DNA of 64,000 nt from Streptomyces sp. NBC_01231 (GTDB lineage: Bacteria; Actinomycetota; Actinomycetes; Streptomycetales; Streptomycetaceae), in assembly GCA_035999765.1 (NCBI GenBank), contig CP108521.1, positions 3,968,001 through 4,032,000 of the forward strand, in the 5' to 3' direction. Each line of letters starts with the position of its first letter. Position 1 is the first letter of the stretch. The translations under genes were made by a program, and so were the position numbers. Below the pieces are notes generated by a model. That model was not told where the DNA came from and made no database searches. It was given only the letters and a program-made list of their open reading frames with translations. Below are positions 8,739-16,781 of the stretch, piece by piece.

Positions 8739-8756
8739 ACCTCAGCCATCGCTCAA
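8739..8756 (-). promoter_or_regulatory. SARP-type heptamer repeats before Dabb protein 1
   Basis: On the minus strand TTGAGCG (8750-8756) and CTGAGGT (8739-8745) separated by 4 bp, i.e. 11-bp period, about 50 nt before the ATG at 8689. Confidence 0.5.
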
Positions 8757-8787
8757 GAAGGCGTCCAGCGGCCTGCCCTGACACACC

Positions 8788-8805
8788 TTGAGTCCGGCTT
8801 GAGCC
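8788..8805 (+). promoter_or_regulatory. SARP-type heptamer repeats before the FAD monooxygenase
   Basis: TTGAGTC (8788-8794) and TTGAGCC (8799-8805), 11-bp period, 71 nt before the ATG at 8877. Back to back with the minus-strand repeat at 8739-8756, so the divergent pair may be co-activated. Confidence 0.6.
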
Positions 8806-8876
8806 GGCCGGGCGAGATTCGGACGGGTCGGATGCCGACGCACGGCTCGGCCGTTTCTCGACGATGGGAGTGGAAG

Positions 8877-10430
8877 ATGGCGCACGTCGAACCCGATGTC
8901 GTGGTGGTTGGCGCCGGCCCCGTGGGGCTGATGCTCGCCTGCGAGTTGCGCACAGCAGGCGTCTGCGTTGTGGTGCTGGACCGTCTCGCACGGCCGGATC
9001 CCGCGATCAGGGCCGGGTCCATCGGGCCACTCGCCGTGGAAGCGCTGGAACGGCGCGGTTTCGCGAAAGAGCTCCTCGCCTCCGAACAGGACACACTCGA
9101 GCGCTATGCCGCCATGGCCGCCGCCGTACCCGGTGGGACGGTGGAAGCCGCGTCAGGCCCCAAGGAACACTTCGCCGGGCTGGACAAGATCGACTCACGT
9201 CGTTACGAGGGGGCGGGCCGCCGCAGGATGCGGGTCGAGCAGCCCGCTCTGGTGGAGATTCTGCTCAGGCGAACTGAAGAGCTGGGCGTCGAAGTCCGCC
9301 GTGAACACGATGTCGTCGAGGTCCGCCAGGATTCCTCCGGCGTGGTCGTGACAGCCGAGACGCCGAGCGGCAGACGAGCGATCTCCGGGCAGTACGTCGT
9401 GGGATGCGACGGCGGTGACAGCATGGTGCGACGGCTCGCCGGGTTCGACTTCGAGGGCACCCCGGCGACGGTCATCGGGCGGCGGGGCGTGGTGGAACTG
9501 GCCGACCCGTCAGCGCTGAGCCCCGGATTCCAGTACGGCCCCGGCGGCGTGCTCGTCTACGGGCTGGGCGTCAACCGGCTCGCCACGCTCGAGTTCGACG
9601 GATCTCCCGAAGACATCGACGGGCCGCTGACCACCGCCGAGCTGCGGGAGAGCGTACGAAGGGTCAGCGGCGCCGACGTGCCCATCACCGCCATGACCGC
9701 AGGGGGATACTTCACCGACCACGCCCAACAGGCGTCGACGTACCGGATGGGCCGCGTGCTCCTCGCAGGGGACGCTGCGCACGTGCACGCGCCCTTCGGC
9801 GGACAGGGCCTGAACGTGGGCGTGGTCGACGCGGCCAACTTGGGCTGGAAGCTCGCCGCCGAGGTACTGGGCCACGCGCCGTCGGGCCTGCTGGACACCT
9901 ACAGCGCTGAACGGCACCCCGTCGGTGCCCGGCTGTTGCACAACACACGGGCCCAGACGGCGTTGATGCGCCCCGACCCGCACAGCACGGCGCTGCGTGA
10001 GCTGTTCTCCGACCTCATGGATCTGCCCGAGGTGGACCGCTTCCTCGGCCGGATGCTGGCCGGCTTCGACATCCGCTACGAGCTGGGAGACCGTGATCCC
10101 CTGGTCGGCACCCTGCTTCCGAACCTGCCGCTGATCGTGCGGAGCGACGGGCCCGGCGGCACCGTGGCCGACGTGATGCCCACGGCGCGCGGTCTGCTGA
10201 TCGATCTCGCGGAACGCAGCGAGGTGGGTGGGGCAGCAACCGGTTGGGCGGACCGGGTCGACCTGGCCACAGCCCGAAGGGAGCCCGACGGCGACCTCGA
10301 TGACGTCGAAGCCCTCCTGTCGCGCCCCGACGGCTGCGTGGCCTGGGTGCTGCGCAAGGGCAGCCCATTCGACCCCCGCGATCTGACCGCCGCACTCGAA
10401 AGGTGGTTCGGTGCCCCGCTCGACCTGTGA
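8877..10430 (+). CDS. FAD-dependent aromatic polyketide monooxygenase (PgaE/RdmE-like)
   Basis: 517 residues, class A flavoprotein hydroxylase. Visible: VVVGAGPVGLMLACEL (FAD GxGxxG, residues 9-24), YVVGCDGGDSMVRR (DG motif, about 173-186) and VLLAGDAAHVHAPFGGQGLNVGVVDAANLGWKL (GD motif, about 294-326); the C-terminal 120 residues form the thioredoxin-like tail of this group. It would hydroxylate or oxidatively open a ring of the polyketide using NAD(P)H and O2. The ATG at 8877 after GGGAGTGGAAG is chosen: the frame is open upstream, but the FAD motif starts just after this codon. Followed after 38 nt by the next monooxygenase. Confidence 0.9.
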   Translation: MAHVEPDVVVVGAGPVGLMLACELRTAGVCVVVLDRLARPDPAIRAGSIGPLAVEALERRGFAKELLASEQDTLERYAAMAAAVPGGTVEAASGPKEHFAGLDKIDSRRYEGAGRRRMRVEQPALVEILLRRTEELGVEVRREHDVVEVRQDSSGVVVTAETPSGRRAISGQYVVGCDGGDSMVRRLAGFDFEGTPATVIGRRGVVELADPSALSPGFQYGPGGVLVYGLGVNRLATLEFDGSPEDIDGPLTTAELRESVRRVSGADVPITAMTAGGYFTDHAQQASTYRMGRVLLAGDAAHVHAPFGGQGLNVGVVDAANLGWKLAAEVLGHAPSGLLDTYSAERHPVGARLLHNTRAQTALMRPDPHSTALRELFSDLMDLPEVDRFLGRMLAGFDIRYELGDRDPLVGTLLPNLPLIVRSDGPGGTVADVMPTARGLLIDLAERSEVGGAATGWADRVDLATARREPDGDLDDVEALLSRPDGCVAWVLRKGSPFDPRDLTAALERWFGAPLDL

Positions 10431-10468
10431 GGAAGACATTCGACGGCCACGCACCGAGGGAGATTGAT

Positions 10469-11596
10469 GTGACGAACGGAACAGTCGCCGCGGCAGGCAC
10501 CCTCCTGTCGTCCGCCGCCAAGGTGACCGAGGTGGCGGCACGATACGCCGCGGACGCCGACCGTGACCGGAGGCTCTCGAAGGACGTGGTCGAGGCGTTG
10601 CTCGGCGCGGGTTTCGCCCGTCATTTCGTACCCGCTCGGCACGACGGCTCGGCAGGGCGTTTCAGCGAGCTGATCGGCGCGTTGCAGACGGTGGCCGAGG
10701 AGTGCACCTCGGCTGCCTGGTGCGGAATGATTTTCGCGACGTCGGCCAGGATGGCGGGGTACCTCCCCGAAGACGGCCGGCAGGAGATCTGGAACGACGG
10801 TCCGGACACGGCCGTAGCTGCGGCGTTCGTCCCCGCGGGCCAGGTGACGAAGGACGCGGCAGGGTGGCGGCTGACCGGTGAGTGGTCTTTCCTCAGCGGC
10901 GTCGACCACTCCGACTGGGCCCTTCTGTGCGGGACGGTGGCCGTGGACGGCCGGCCCACACGCCGGTTCTTCGCCGTGCCCAGACGGGACTACCGGATCA
11001 AGGACGTCTGGTTCACCGTCGGCATGCGCGGCACCGGCAGCAACACGGTGCTGCTGGATGACGTCTCGGTGCCGGAACACCGGTCCTTCGGGGACGGTGC
11101 TCTGATGAACGGACAGGGCGGGAACCTGGAGTCCCCGTGCCACGACGTGCCGCTGCTCGCCGTGGCGCCGCCGCTCTTCGCGGCGCCGGCGGTGGGCGCG
11201 GTCCGCGGAGCGCTGCGCCGGTGGTCGCAGTGGAGTGCCGACAAGGGCGACAGGGGTCTGTCCGCTTCACTCGACGCGCGGTCCCAGGAGGTGCTGACCC
11301 GTTCGTCGGCGGAAGCCGACATCGCGCAACTGCTGCTGGAGCGTGCCGGACGGGTGGCGGACTCCGGCGCCGTGACGCCGGGAGAGGCCGTACGCGGTGC
11401 GCGGGACGCGGCCGTGGCAGCCGAGATCGCCGTGTCGGCCGTCGACCGGTTGTTCCGGGCAGGCGGGTCCCGAGCCCAGGCGGAGACGCATCCCCTTCAA
11501 CGGTCCTGGCGCGATGTGTCCGCCGTGGCCTCACATGCGGCGCTGCGATTCGAACGCAACAGTGAGCACTTCGCACGCCACGTCTGGGGTGCGTGA
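10469..11596 (+). CDS. Acyl-CoA-dehydrogenase-fold flavin monooxygenase (group D)
   Basis: 375 residues with acyl-CoA dehydrogenase fold: N-terminal helices, ECTSAAWCGMIFATSARMAGYLP, a central beta domain (GWRLTGEWSFLSGVDHSDWALLCG) and a C-terminal helical part. It resembles two-component FMNH2-dependent hydroxylases (HsaA, KijD3, ActVA-ORF5 type) more than fatty-acid dehydrogenases, lacking their glutamate base region as far as can be seen. A partner flavin reductase is not obvious; the nitroreductase at 16778 or a host enzyme may serve. GTG at 10469 chosen, with GAGGGAG about 7 nt before it; an ATG two bases earlier hits a stop. Co-transcribed with the FAD monooxygenase. Confidence 0.82.
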   Translation: MTNGTVAAAGTLLSSAAKVTEVAARYAADADRDRRLSKDVVEALLGAGFARHFVPARHDGSAGRFSELIGALQTVAEECTSAAWCGMIFATSARMAGYLPEDGRQEIWNDGPDTAVAAAFVPAGQVTKDAAGWRLTGEWSFLSGVDHSDWALLCGTVAVDGRPTRRFFAVPRRDYRIKDVWFTVGMRGTGSNTVLLDDVSVPEHRSFGDGALMNGQGGNLESPCHDVPLLAVAPPLFAAPAVGAVRGALRRWSQWSADKGDRGLSASLDARSQEVLTRSSAEADIAQLLLERAGRVADSGAVTPGEAVRGARDAAVAAEIAVSAVDRLFRAGGSRAQAETHPLQRSWRDVSAVASHAALRFERNSEHFARHVWGA

Positions 11597-11760
11597 TCCG
11601 TCCGCCCCTGGACGGTGGCCCATGGGACGCCTTCCAGGGGCGCCTCTATGTCCTTCTCCATGTCCTTCCCGACCGGGGCATGACCGTGACGAGCGGTCCT
11701 GCCGACTTCCAGGCCGAGGAACCCGCCCACGTCTTTCGTGTGAACATCACGCCCTGTCAA
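11597..11760 (-). pseudogene. IS110-family transposase remnant (N-terminal fragment)
   Basis: Reading leftward from a TTG at 11760, the frame gives KDVGGFLGLEVGRTARHGHAPVGKD, close to the start of Streptomyces IS110-type transposases (GGFLGLDVGK, then a H-H pair in the first DEDD strand). Only about 30 residues align; the frame then runs into the neighbouring gene and the catalytic domains are missing. The call rests on remembered family pattern, not a search. If right, it marks an old insertion in the cluster. Confidence 0.45.
11603..11642 (+). terminator. Possible hairpin after the group D monooxygenase
   Basis: 10-bp inverted repeat (11603-11612 with 11633-11642) with a 20-nt self-complementary middle, 7 nt past the stop. 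Modest stem; could also be chance. Confidence 0.4.
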
Positions 11761-12194
11761 GGGAGTTGAACGTGGTGACCTTGGTATGGGTGTCGTACGT
11801 GCGCATCCACGTCATGCGGACCTGCCGCCCAGGACTGTTCCGGCATCCACGCCTGCGTCAGCCACCGAGCGGCCCGTCAACACCGGGAGCCGGCCGGCGA
11901 TCGGCGTGGTCGTTCTGCCGAGGGACGGCCGGGCGAGGAACGCCGGGCCGTGCCGCCGTCGTCGGGCTCGGACGCTCTCCGCGCAGGTCGGGCGCGCCTC
12001 GCCGACAAGGCCGTGCATGGCCGCCGTGTCCACGGCAGGTCCGGCAGCCCGGTGAGCGCCTCGATGGCGCGGGCGGGCTGCTTGGCGACCGGCTCAGGAC
12101 GGGCCGCGGCCGCCGTAGTCCGCCGACCAGGTCGGCGGGTGGCACAGGGCGACGGACTGTGCGGAGCGGTCCTGGCAGGCCGGGGCGTGCGGAC

Positions 12195-13250
12195 CTACCA
12201 CTCGGCGGCCCTCGGCGCTTCGGCCGGCCCGGGGTCCGCGGGCGCGTCCGGCAACAGCACGACCTGGCCGGCGTAGTTCAGGCCCGCACCGAAGCCGATC
12301 AGCAGAGCCGGCCCGCCGGAAGGCACCTCGCGGTCGCACAACAGCCGCTCCATGGCGAGGGGAATGGACGCCGCGGAGGTGTTGCCCGCCGTCACCACGT
12401 CCCGCGCCACGACCACGTGCTCCGGAAGGGCCAGCCGTTCTGCGAGGACGTCGATCATGCGCGCGTTCGCCTGGTGCGGCACGAAGGCGACCAGGTCGTC
12501 GACCGAGACACCGGCGTCCTTCAGGGCCCGCCTGCCGGCCTCCACAACGCGGTCGACCGCCCAACGGAACACCCGCCGCCCGTCCATCTTCATCATCGGC
12601 CGGTCCAGCGCCGGATCGTCCCGGAACGCCGCCCAGGACGTGTTCATCCGCAAGGCGTCGAGAAAGGCTCCGTCCGCACCCCGGACGACCGGTCCGATCG
12701 CCGGTTGCGCGGAAGGACCGACCACTACCGCCCCGGCGCCGTCAGCGAACATGAACGCCGTGTTCCGGTCACTGGGATCGACCATGTCGGTCATGCGTTC
12801 GGCGCCGATCACCAGCACGTGCCGTGCGTCGCCGACGCGCACCATGTCGCTCGCCACCGCCAGTGCGTGACAGAAACCGGCACACGCCGCCGAGAGGTCG
12901 AAAGCGGCGGTGTTCACCGCTCCCAACTCGTGGGCGACGGCGACCGCCAGCGGCGGTGTCTGCACCAGATGGGACATGCTCGCCAGAATGAGGCAGTCGA
13001 TTTGTTCGCTGTCGATCCCGGCATGTCCAAGAGCCCGGCGGCCCGCCGCCGAAGCCATTACACACAATGTTTCGTCCGATGCGGCGAACCGCCGTGTACG
13101 GATTCCTGACCTGGTCTCGATCCATTCCTCGGACGAGTCGATACGGGCACACACCTCCCGATTGGGCACGACGCGCCGTGGACGATAGGTGCCCAATCCG
13201 GTGATCCTGCTGTGCCCTGTCGGGTTGGAGCCAAGGCGGCCAGCCTCCAC
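12195..13250 (-). CDS. Beta-ketoacyl-ACP synthase III (starter-unit KAS III)
   Basis: 351 residues, FabH/thiolase fold. With the GTG at 13250 as residue 1, Cys123 (AACAGFCHAL), His259 (PHQANARM) and Asn290 (GNTSAASIP) give the intact Cys-His-Asn triad, so it should condense an acyl-CoA primer with malonyl-ACP. The start is chosen because GAGGAGG lies 5 nt before the GTG and homologues begin about there. KAS III enzymes in type II clusters (DpsC, ZhuH, BenQ type) select non-acetate primers, fitting the separate acyltransferase and second ACP in the divergent operon. A sugar-malonylating CerJ-like role is a less likely alternative. Confidence 0.88.
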   Translation of the reverse strand: MEAGRLGSNPTGHSRITGLGTYRPRRVVPNREVCARIDSSEEWIETRSGIRTRRFAASDETLCVMASAAGRRALGHAGIDSEQIDCLILASMSHLVQTPPLAVAVAHELGAVNTAAFDLSAACAGFCHALAVASDMVRVGDARHVLVIGAERMTDMVDPSDRNTAFMFADGAGAVVVGPSAQPAIGPVVRGADGAFLDALRMNTSWAAFRDDPALDRPMMKMDGRRVFRWAVDRVVEAGRRALKDAGVSVDDLVAFVPHQANARMIDVLAERLALPEHVVVARDVVTAGNTSAASIPLAMERLLCDREVPSGGPALLIGFGAGLNYAGQVVLLPDAPADPGPAEAPRAAEW

Positions 13251-13309
13251 GAGTTCCTCCTCGGGTTCTCGGTGCTCTCCAGTCCTCCGGGCACCACAGT
13301 GCCGTGCCC

Positions 13310-13327
13310 GACTCAAGCATCGTCAAA
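13310..13327 (-). promoter_or_regulatory. Possible SARP heptamers before KAS III
   Basis: On the minus strand TTTGACG (13321-13327) and TTGAGTC (13310-13316), 11-bp period, 60 nt before the GTG. The first heptamer is a weak match. Confidence 0.4.
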
Positions 13328-13345
13328 GGGTTTGCCGCAACGGCG

Positions 13346-13374
13346 TTCAGCGGTCCTTGAATCCTCCTTGAGGA
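13346..13374 (+). promoter_or_regulatory. SARP heptamer repeats before the PKS operon
   Basis: Three heptamers with exact 11-bp period: TTCAGCG (13346-13352), TTGAATC (13357-13363), TTGAGGA (13368-13374), ending 58 nt before the ACP1 start. The best copy of the motif in the window. Confidence 0.7.
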
Positions 13375-13432
13375 TCGAGCCGCACTGTCGCAGAACGTCG
13401 GAGTGCGACACCAGTCTTTTCGGGAGCCCATA

Positions 13433-13708
13433 ATGAAGGAATTCACCCTTTTCGACCTGCAGCAGATGGTGGCCGCATGCGTCGGAACCGATAACGCGGA
13501 TGTCATCGACCAGGCGTCGCTCGACGTCTCGTTCACAGATCTCGGTCTGGATTCGCTCTCCGTGTACGAGCTGATCACCCGGCTGCAGGACGACCTGTCC
13601 CTGGCCATCACGGACGAGGAGATCGATGAGCTGAAGACACCGCGGCTGCTCATCGACCACGTCAACGAACGGTTCGGACACACGGCCGGTCAGGGGGCCG
13701 ACGCGTGA
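13433..13708 (+). CDS. Acyl carrier protein 1
   Basis: 91 residues, four-helix ACP. Ser41 in TDLGLDSLSVYEL is the phosphopantetheine site. The ATG at 13433 is used; an earlier in-frame start would add 10 residues without ribosome-binding sequence. It opens the rightward PKS operon, directly after the SARP repeats and 5' of the acyltransferase. With two ACPs in the operon, one probably carries the primer made by KAS III and the other the elongating chain; which is which cannot be told from sequence alone. Closeness to KAS III and the acyltransferase favours this one for the primer. Confidence 0.9.
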   Translation: MKEFTLFDLQQMVAACVGTDNADVIDQASLDVSFTDLGLDSLSVYELITRLQDDLSLAITDEEIDELKTPRLLIDHVNERFGHTAGQGADA

Positions 13709-13790
13709 AGCCGCGGACCGGCACCGAGGGACGCCGCGCCACGGGGCACGGGACCGCGCCGTCGGGCGGTGTGTCGCCGGCCCGGTCCAG

Positions 13791-14786
13791 GTGAGCGCGC
13801 ACCGGGCAGAGCGCCTGCCGGTCGCACTGCTCCTGCCAGGACAGGGGGCGCAACACCGCGGGATGGCCGCCGAACTGTACGGGCAGGAGGCAGTGTTCAC
13901 CGCGGTCCTGGACGAGTTCTTCGAGTACATGGGCAAGGAGGGCTCCGCGCTTCGCGACGAGTGGCTGGCCGATCCGCCCGACCTGGTGATCGATGACGCC
14001 TCCCGCGCTCAGCCGCTGCTGTTCGCCACCGGTTACGCGCTCGGCCGCAGCCTGGAGAGCCGGGGAATCCGTCCGGCGGCCCTGCTCGGGCACAGTGTCG
14101 GGGAACTGGCGGCAGCGGCGCTGGCCGGGGTGTTCGGGCTGCGGGACGCCGCCATGCTGATGCGGGAGCGCACCGCCGCGACCGTCGACGTGCCTGCAGG
14201 CGGCATGCTCGCCGCCGCCGCGTCGGTCGAGGAACTGCGACCGTACCTTGGCTCCTACAGAGGGATGAACAGCGTGGTCGTGGGCGCCCGGAACGGGCCC
14301 AGACAGACCGTGCTCGCCGGCACCGAACCGCAACTGTCCTCCTTCGAAAGGCTGTTGCGCCACCATGGCGTGTCCTGTCGGCGCGTCGCGGCCCGGCAGC
14401 CGTTCCACAGTCCCGCCATGGCACATGCGGTCGGCCGGTTCGAACGGGCCTTCTCCACCATCGAGATGCGGCCGCCGAGTGTGCCCATATGGTCGACGGC
14501 GACCGGTGCACGTCTGCGCGGGGAGCAAGCGACGGATCCCGCGTTCTGGGCATGGCAGCTCGCCACGCCGGTGCAGTTCTGGCCGGCCCTGGACACCATG
14601 CTGAGGAGTCGTGACTTTCTCCTCGCCGAAACCGGGCCGGGGCAGGGGTTGTCCATGCTGGCCCGTCTCCATCCCCGAGTACGGCAAGGCCATTGCGAGG
14701 TTGTCCCGCTGCTGTCGCCCGGAGCGGACGGAGCATTGCGCACCTACCGGGCCGCGGTCACGCGGATGAAACAAAACAATCCTTGA
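13791..14786 (+). CDS. Acyltransferase (malonyl-CoA:ACP transacylase fold)
   Basis: 331 residues, FabD fold. Visible: LLLPGQGAQHRGM (residues 13-25), the nucleophile Ser102 in LLGHSVGELAAAA, Arg127-type RERTAA, and His206 in ARQPFHSPAM, the catalytic partner; the F-H-S rather than Y-A-S-H leans toward malonyl or a hydrolytic editing role. Homologues in primer-modifying type II clusters (DpsD, ZhuC) are thought to remove acetyl-ACP so that non-acetate primers are used. GTG start at 13791 with weak ribosome-binding sequence, 82 nt after ACP1. The stop overlaps the SARP repeat that precedes ACP2. Confidence 0.87.
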   Translation: MSAHRAERLPVALLLPGQGAQHRGMAAELYGQEAVFTAVLDEFFEYMGKEGSALRDEWLADPPDLVIDDASRAQPLLFATGYALGRSLESRGIRPAALLGHSVGELAAAALAGVFGLRDAAMLMRERTAATVDVPAGGMLAAAASVEELRPYLGSYRGMNSVVVGARNGPRQTVLAGTEPQLSSFERLLRHHGVSCRRVAARQPFHSPAMAHAVGRFERAFSTIEMRPPSVPIWSTATGARLRGEQATDPAFWAWQLATPVQFWPALDTMLRSRDFLLAETGPGQGLSMLARLHPRVRQGHCEVVPLLSPGADGALRTYRAAVTRMKQNNP

Positions 14787-14800
14787 GTGAGCTTTGAGCC
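14783..14800 (+). promoter_or_regulatory. SARP heptamer repeats before ACP2
   Basis: TTGAGTG (14783-14789) and TTGAGCC (14794-14800), 11-bp period, overlapping the acyltransferase stop and 62 nt before the ACP2 ATG. Suggests an internal promoter inside the PKS operon. Confidence 0.6.
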
Positions 14801-14862
14801 TGACCGGCGACGCTCGAATAGGCGAAGAACGCGAAATCATTTCCTGCAAAGGAGAGGTGCCG

Positions 14863-15111
14863 ATGACCCTCGAAGACCTGCGGCAGATGCTGGCCGAATG
14901 TGCGGGAGAGGGCGATTCCGTCGGAATTCAGGGCGACATTTCTGACACTCCGTTCACTGATCTCGGCTACGACTCGCTGGCCCTGCTGGAGACCATCGCA
15001 CGCATTGAGCGGGATTTCGGTGTCGCTCTGCCGGAAGACCTGGTCGCCACTCTGGACACACCTCGTTCCTTGCTCACCGAGGTCCAGAAGGCATCGGTCC
15101 CGGTGGACTGA
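14863..15111 (+). CDS. Acyl carrier protein 2
   Basis: 82 residues, the usual size for minimal-PKS ACPs. Ser38 in TDLGYDSLALLET is the phosphopantetheine site; GYDSLA is the form common in aromatic-polyketide ACPs. ATG at 14863, with AAAGGAGAGG 6 nt upstream, is preferred over an upstream GTG/ATG that would add an unlike N-terminus. It has its own SARP repeats. It likely works with KS-alpha and CLF 2.5 kb downstream as the extension ACP, though it is separated from them by the cyclase genes, unlike the classic KS-CLF-ACP order. Confidence 0.9.
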   Translation: MTLEDLRQMLAECAGEGDSVGIQGDISDTPFTDLGYDSLALLETIARIERDFGVALPEDLVATLDTPRSLLTEVQKASVPVD

Positions 15112-15168
15112 CAAGAATTCCGCAGACCGGCAAGAAAACGTGAACCGAAGAGAACACAGGGAGAGAAC

Positions 15169-15507
15169 GTGATCGTACACACGCTGATCTACCGCTTTCC
15201 GGACGAGGTTTCCGAGGAGGCGCGCTCAGAGTTCTTCGAGACCATGGGCGAACTGGTCCTGAAAACGGGCTTGGTGCAGGGCTTCGACCACAAGCCGCAC
15301 CTGTGGCTGCCCGCCGACGACCGTGCCCGCGGGATGACGGCCGCCTCGATCGCCCAGTTCACCTGTGCCGACCTGGAGTCGCTGCAGAAGTTCTCCGAGC
15401 TGCCGGAGGTCTACGACTTCGTCACCTCGTGGAAGGCGCGGTTGCGGTTCGAGGCGGCCTACGCCAACCACGAGGCGCTGACGCCGTCGAGCGACGTCCC
15501 GTCCTGA
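15169..15507 (+). CDS. Dabb-fold (dimeric A/B barrel) protein, copy 2
   Basis: 112 residues starting at a GTG: MIVHTLIYRFPDEVSEEAR, GLVQGFDHKPHLWLPADDR, SIAQFTCADLESLQKFSEL, with a closing W. It is the paralogue of the protein at 8369-8689. Lying between ACP2 and the SRPBCC cyclase, it is inside the core operon, so a step early in chain folding or ring oxidation is likely. Plant olivetolic acid cyclase shares the fold and performs C2-C7 aldol closure, which makes cyclase one reasonable guess; an anthrone-oxygenase-like barrel is another. Confidence 0.78.
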   Translation: MIVHTLIYRFPDEVSEEARSEFFETMGELVLKTGLVQGFDHKPHLWLPADDRARGMTAASIAQFTCADLESLQKFSELPEVYDFVTSWKARLRFEAAYANHEALTPSSDVPS

Positions 15508-15531
15508 CCCGGCGACCTGAAAGGACCAGCC

Positions 15532-16026
15532 ATGTCCCATCACGCGGAACACACAGTGACCGTCGACGCCCCCCTCAACCTGGTGTGGGACGTTCTCGTC
15601 GACGTCGAGGGATACCCCCGTATCTTTCCGCCGACACGCGAGGTGAACCTGCTCGAGGAGTCGGCGACCCACCAGGTGGCCCGGCTGCACGTCGACGTCG
15701 GCGGCGAGGAACAGTCGTGGGTGTCGCGCCGTGACATCGATCCCCGACGGCACGTCATCGCGTACCGCCAACTGGAGACCGCGCCGATCGTCGGCCGTAT
15801 GGGAGGCGAGTGGCGCGCCTTCCCGCTCGGCGCCGGCCGCACCCAGCTCGTCCTGACGCATGACTTCGCCGCCCGGGAGCCGGTGGACGGCAAGGTCGCG
15901 GGCCGATTCTCCTTCGAGGAGGCGGACGCCATGCTGCGGGCAGCGGTGGAACGCAACAGCGTGGCGGACCTGAACGCGGTGAAGACCGAGGCCGAGGGCC
16001 GTGCGCAACGGACGGCGGTCGCGTGA
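15532..16026 (+). CDS. Polyketide aromatase/cyclase, SRPBCC fold (single domain)
   Basis: 164 residues of the START/Bet v1-like SRPBCC superfamily. Marks: TVTVDAPLNLVWDVLVDVEGYPRIFPP near the start, ATHQVARLHVDVGGEEQSWVSRRDIDPRRHVIAY in the middle, and the long C-terminal helix with MLRAAVERNSVADLNAVK. Single-domain members (TcmN N-half, ZhuI, WhiE-VI) close and aromatise the first ring of unreduced chains; the two-domain forms act on ketoreduced chains. A single domain and no ketoreductase therefore agree. ATG with GAAAGGA upstream; its stop overlaps the next start (TGATG). Confidence 0.88.
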   Translation: MSHHAEHTVTVDAPLNLVWDVLVDVEGYPRIFPPTREVNLLEESATHQVARLHVDVGGEEQSWVSRRDIDPRRHVIAYRQLETAPIVGRMGGEWRAFPLGAGRTQLVLTHDFAAREPVDGKVAGRFSFEEADAMLRAAVERNSVADLNAVKTEAEGRAQRTAVA

Positions 16027-16781
16027 TGCCCCGGTTCATCGACCTGAGTGTGGCCGTGCGGTCGACACCGAGCGAGGCCACGCCGGTGACGGTGGAGATG
16101 CTCGACCACCGTACCGGCGCCACGGTCCTCGGCCTGCGCCCGGAGGACTTCCCGGACGGCATGGCGATCTCCAACGAGACGGTCACCCTCACCACGCACA
16201 CCGGAACGCACATGGACGCACCGTTGCACTACGGGCCCCTCAGCGGGGGAGCACCGGCGAAGAGCATCGATCAGGTGCCGCTGGAGTGGTGTTACGGACC
16301 GGGCCTGCGGCTCGACGTACGTCATGTGCCCCCGGGCCACGAGATCACCGTCGACCATCTCACCGCGGCCATCGACGACGCCGGACACGAACCCGAGCCC
16401 GGTGACATCGTCCTGCTGTGGACAGGCGCCGACGCGCTGTGGGGAACGGCGGAGTACCTGACCTCCTACCCCGGGCTGAGCGGCAAGGCCACCGCCTTCC
16501 TCGTGGAACGGGGTGTGCGGGTCATCGGCATCGACGCCTGGGGACTGGACCGTCCCATGCACGAGATGATCGAGGAATACCGGCGGACCGGCGACAGCTC
16601 GGTCCTGTGGCCCGCGCACGTGTACGGCCGCACGCGGGAGTACCTCCAGCTGGAGAAGCTCACACGGCTCGGCACGCTTCCCGGCGCCACCGGGTTCACG
16701 GTGGCCTGCTTTCCGGTGTCCGTCCACGGTGCCGGCGCGGGCTGGACCCGGGTGGTCTCCATCCTGGGCGGTCCTGAGTGA
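16026..16781 (+). CDS. Cyclase of the PF04199 (kynurenine-formamidase-like, ZhuJ-type) family
   Basis: 251 residues. The metal-site motif H-T-G-T-H-x-D-x-P-x-H (HTGTHMDAPLHYGPL, about residues 58-72) is intact, and DIVLLWTGADALWG and VIGIDAWGLDRP follow the family. Known relatives in type II clusters (ZhuJ of R1128, SnoaM of nogalamycin) act in closing the second or later ring. ATG at 16026 preferred over a GTG three bases earlier; either is coupled to the SRPBCC cyclase. The stop overlaps the nitroreductase start by 4 nt. The pair ZhuI-like plus ZhuJ-like points to an R1128-like folding pattern. Confidence 0.85.
   Translation: MPRFIDLSVAVRSTPSEATPVTVEMLDHRTGATVLGLRPEDFPDGMAISNETVTLTTHTGTHMDAPLHYGPLSGGAPAKSIDQVPLEWCYGPGLRLDVRHVPPGHEITVDHLTAAIDDAGHEPEPGDIVLLWTGADALWGTAEYLTSYPGLSGKATAFLVERGVRVIGIDAWGLDRPMHEMIEEYRRTGDSSVLWPAHVYGRTREYLQLEKLTRLGTLPGATGFTVACFPVSVHGAGAGWTRVVSILGGPE

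Larger units (their letters stand above)
11597..12194. other. Intergenic region between convergent monooxygenase and KAS III
   Basis: 598 bases without an intact gene. A weak hairpin (11603-11642) follows the monooxygenase. The minus strand near 11690-11760 shows the start of an IS110-family transposase (listed separately). The remainder to 12194 is GC-rich and unrecognised. Confidence 0.5.

Noticed and set aside
10469..11596. Acyl-CoA-dehydrogenase-fold gene considered as a fatty-acid dehydrogenase for starter synthesis
   Set aside because: Pattern and pairing with an FAD monooxygenase fit group D hydroxylases better; not fully excluded.
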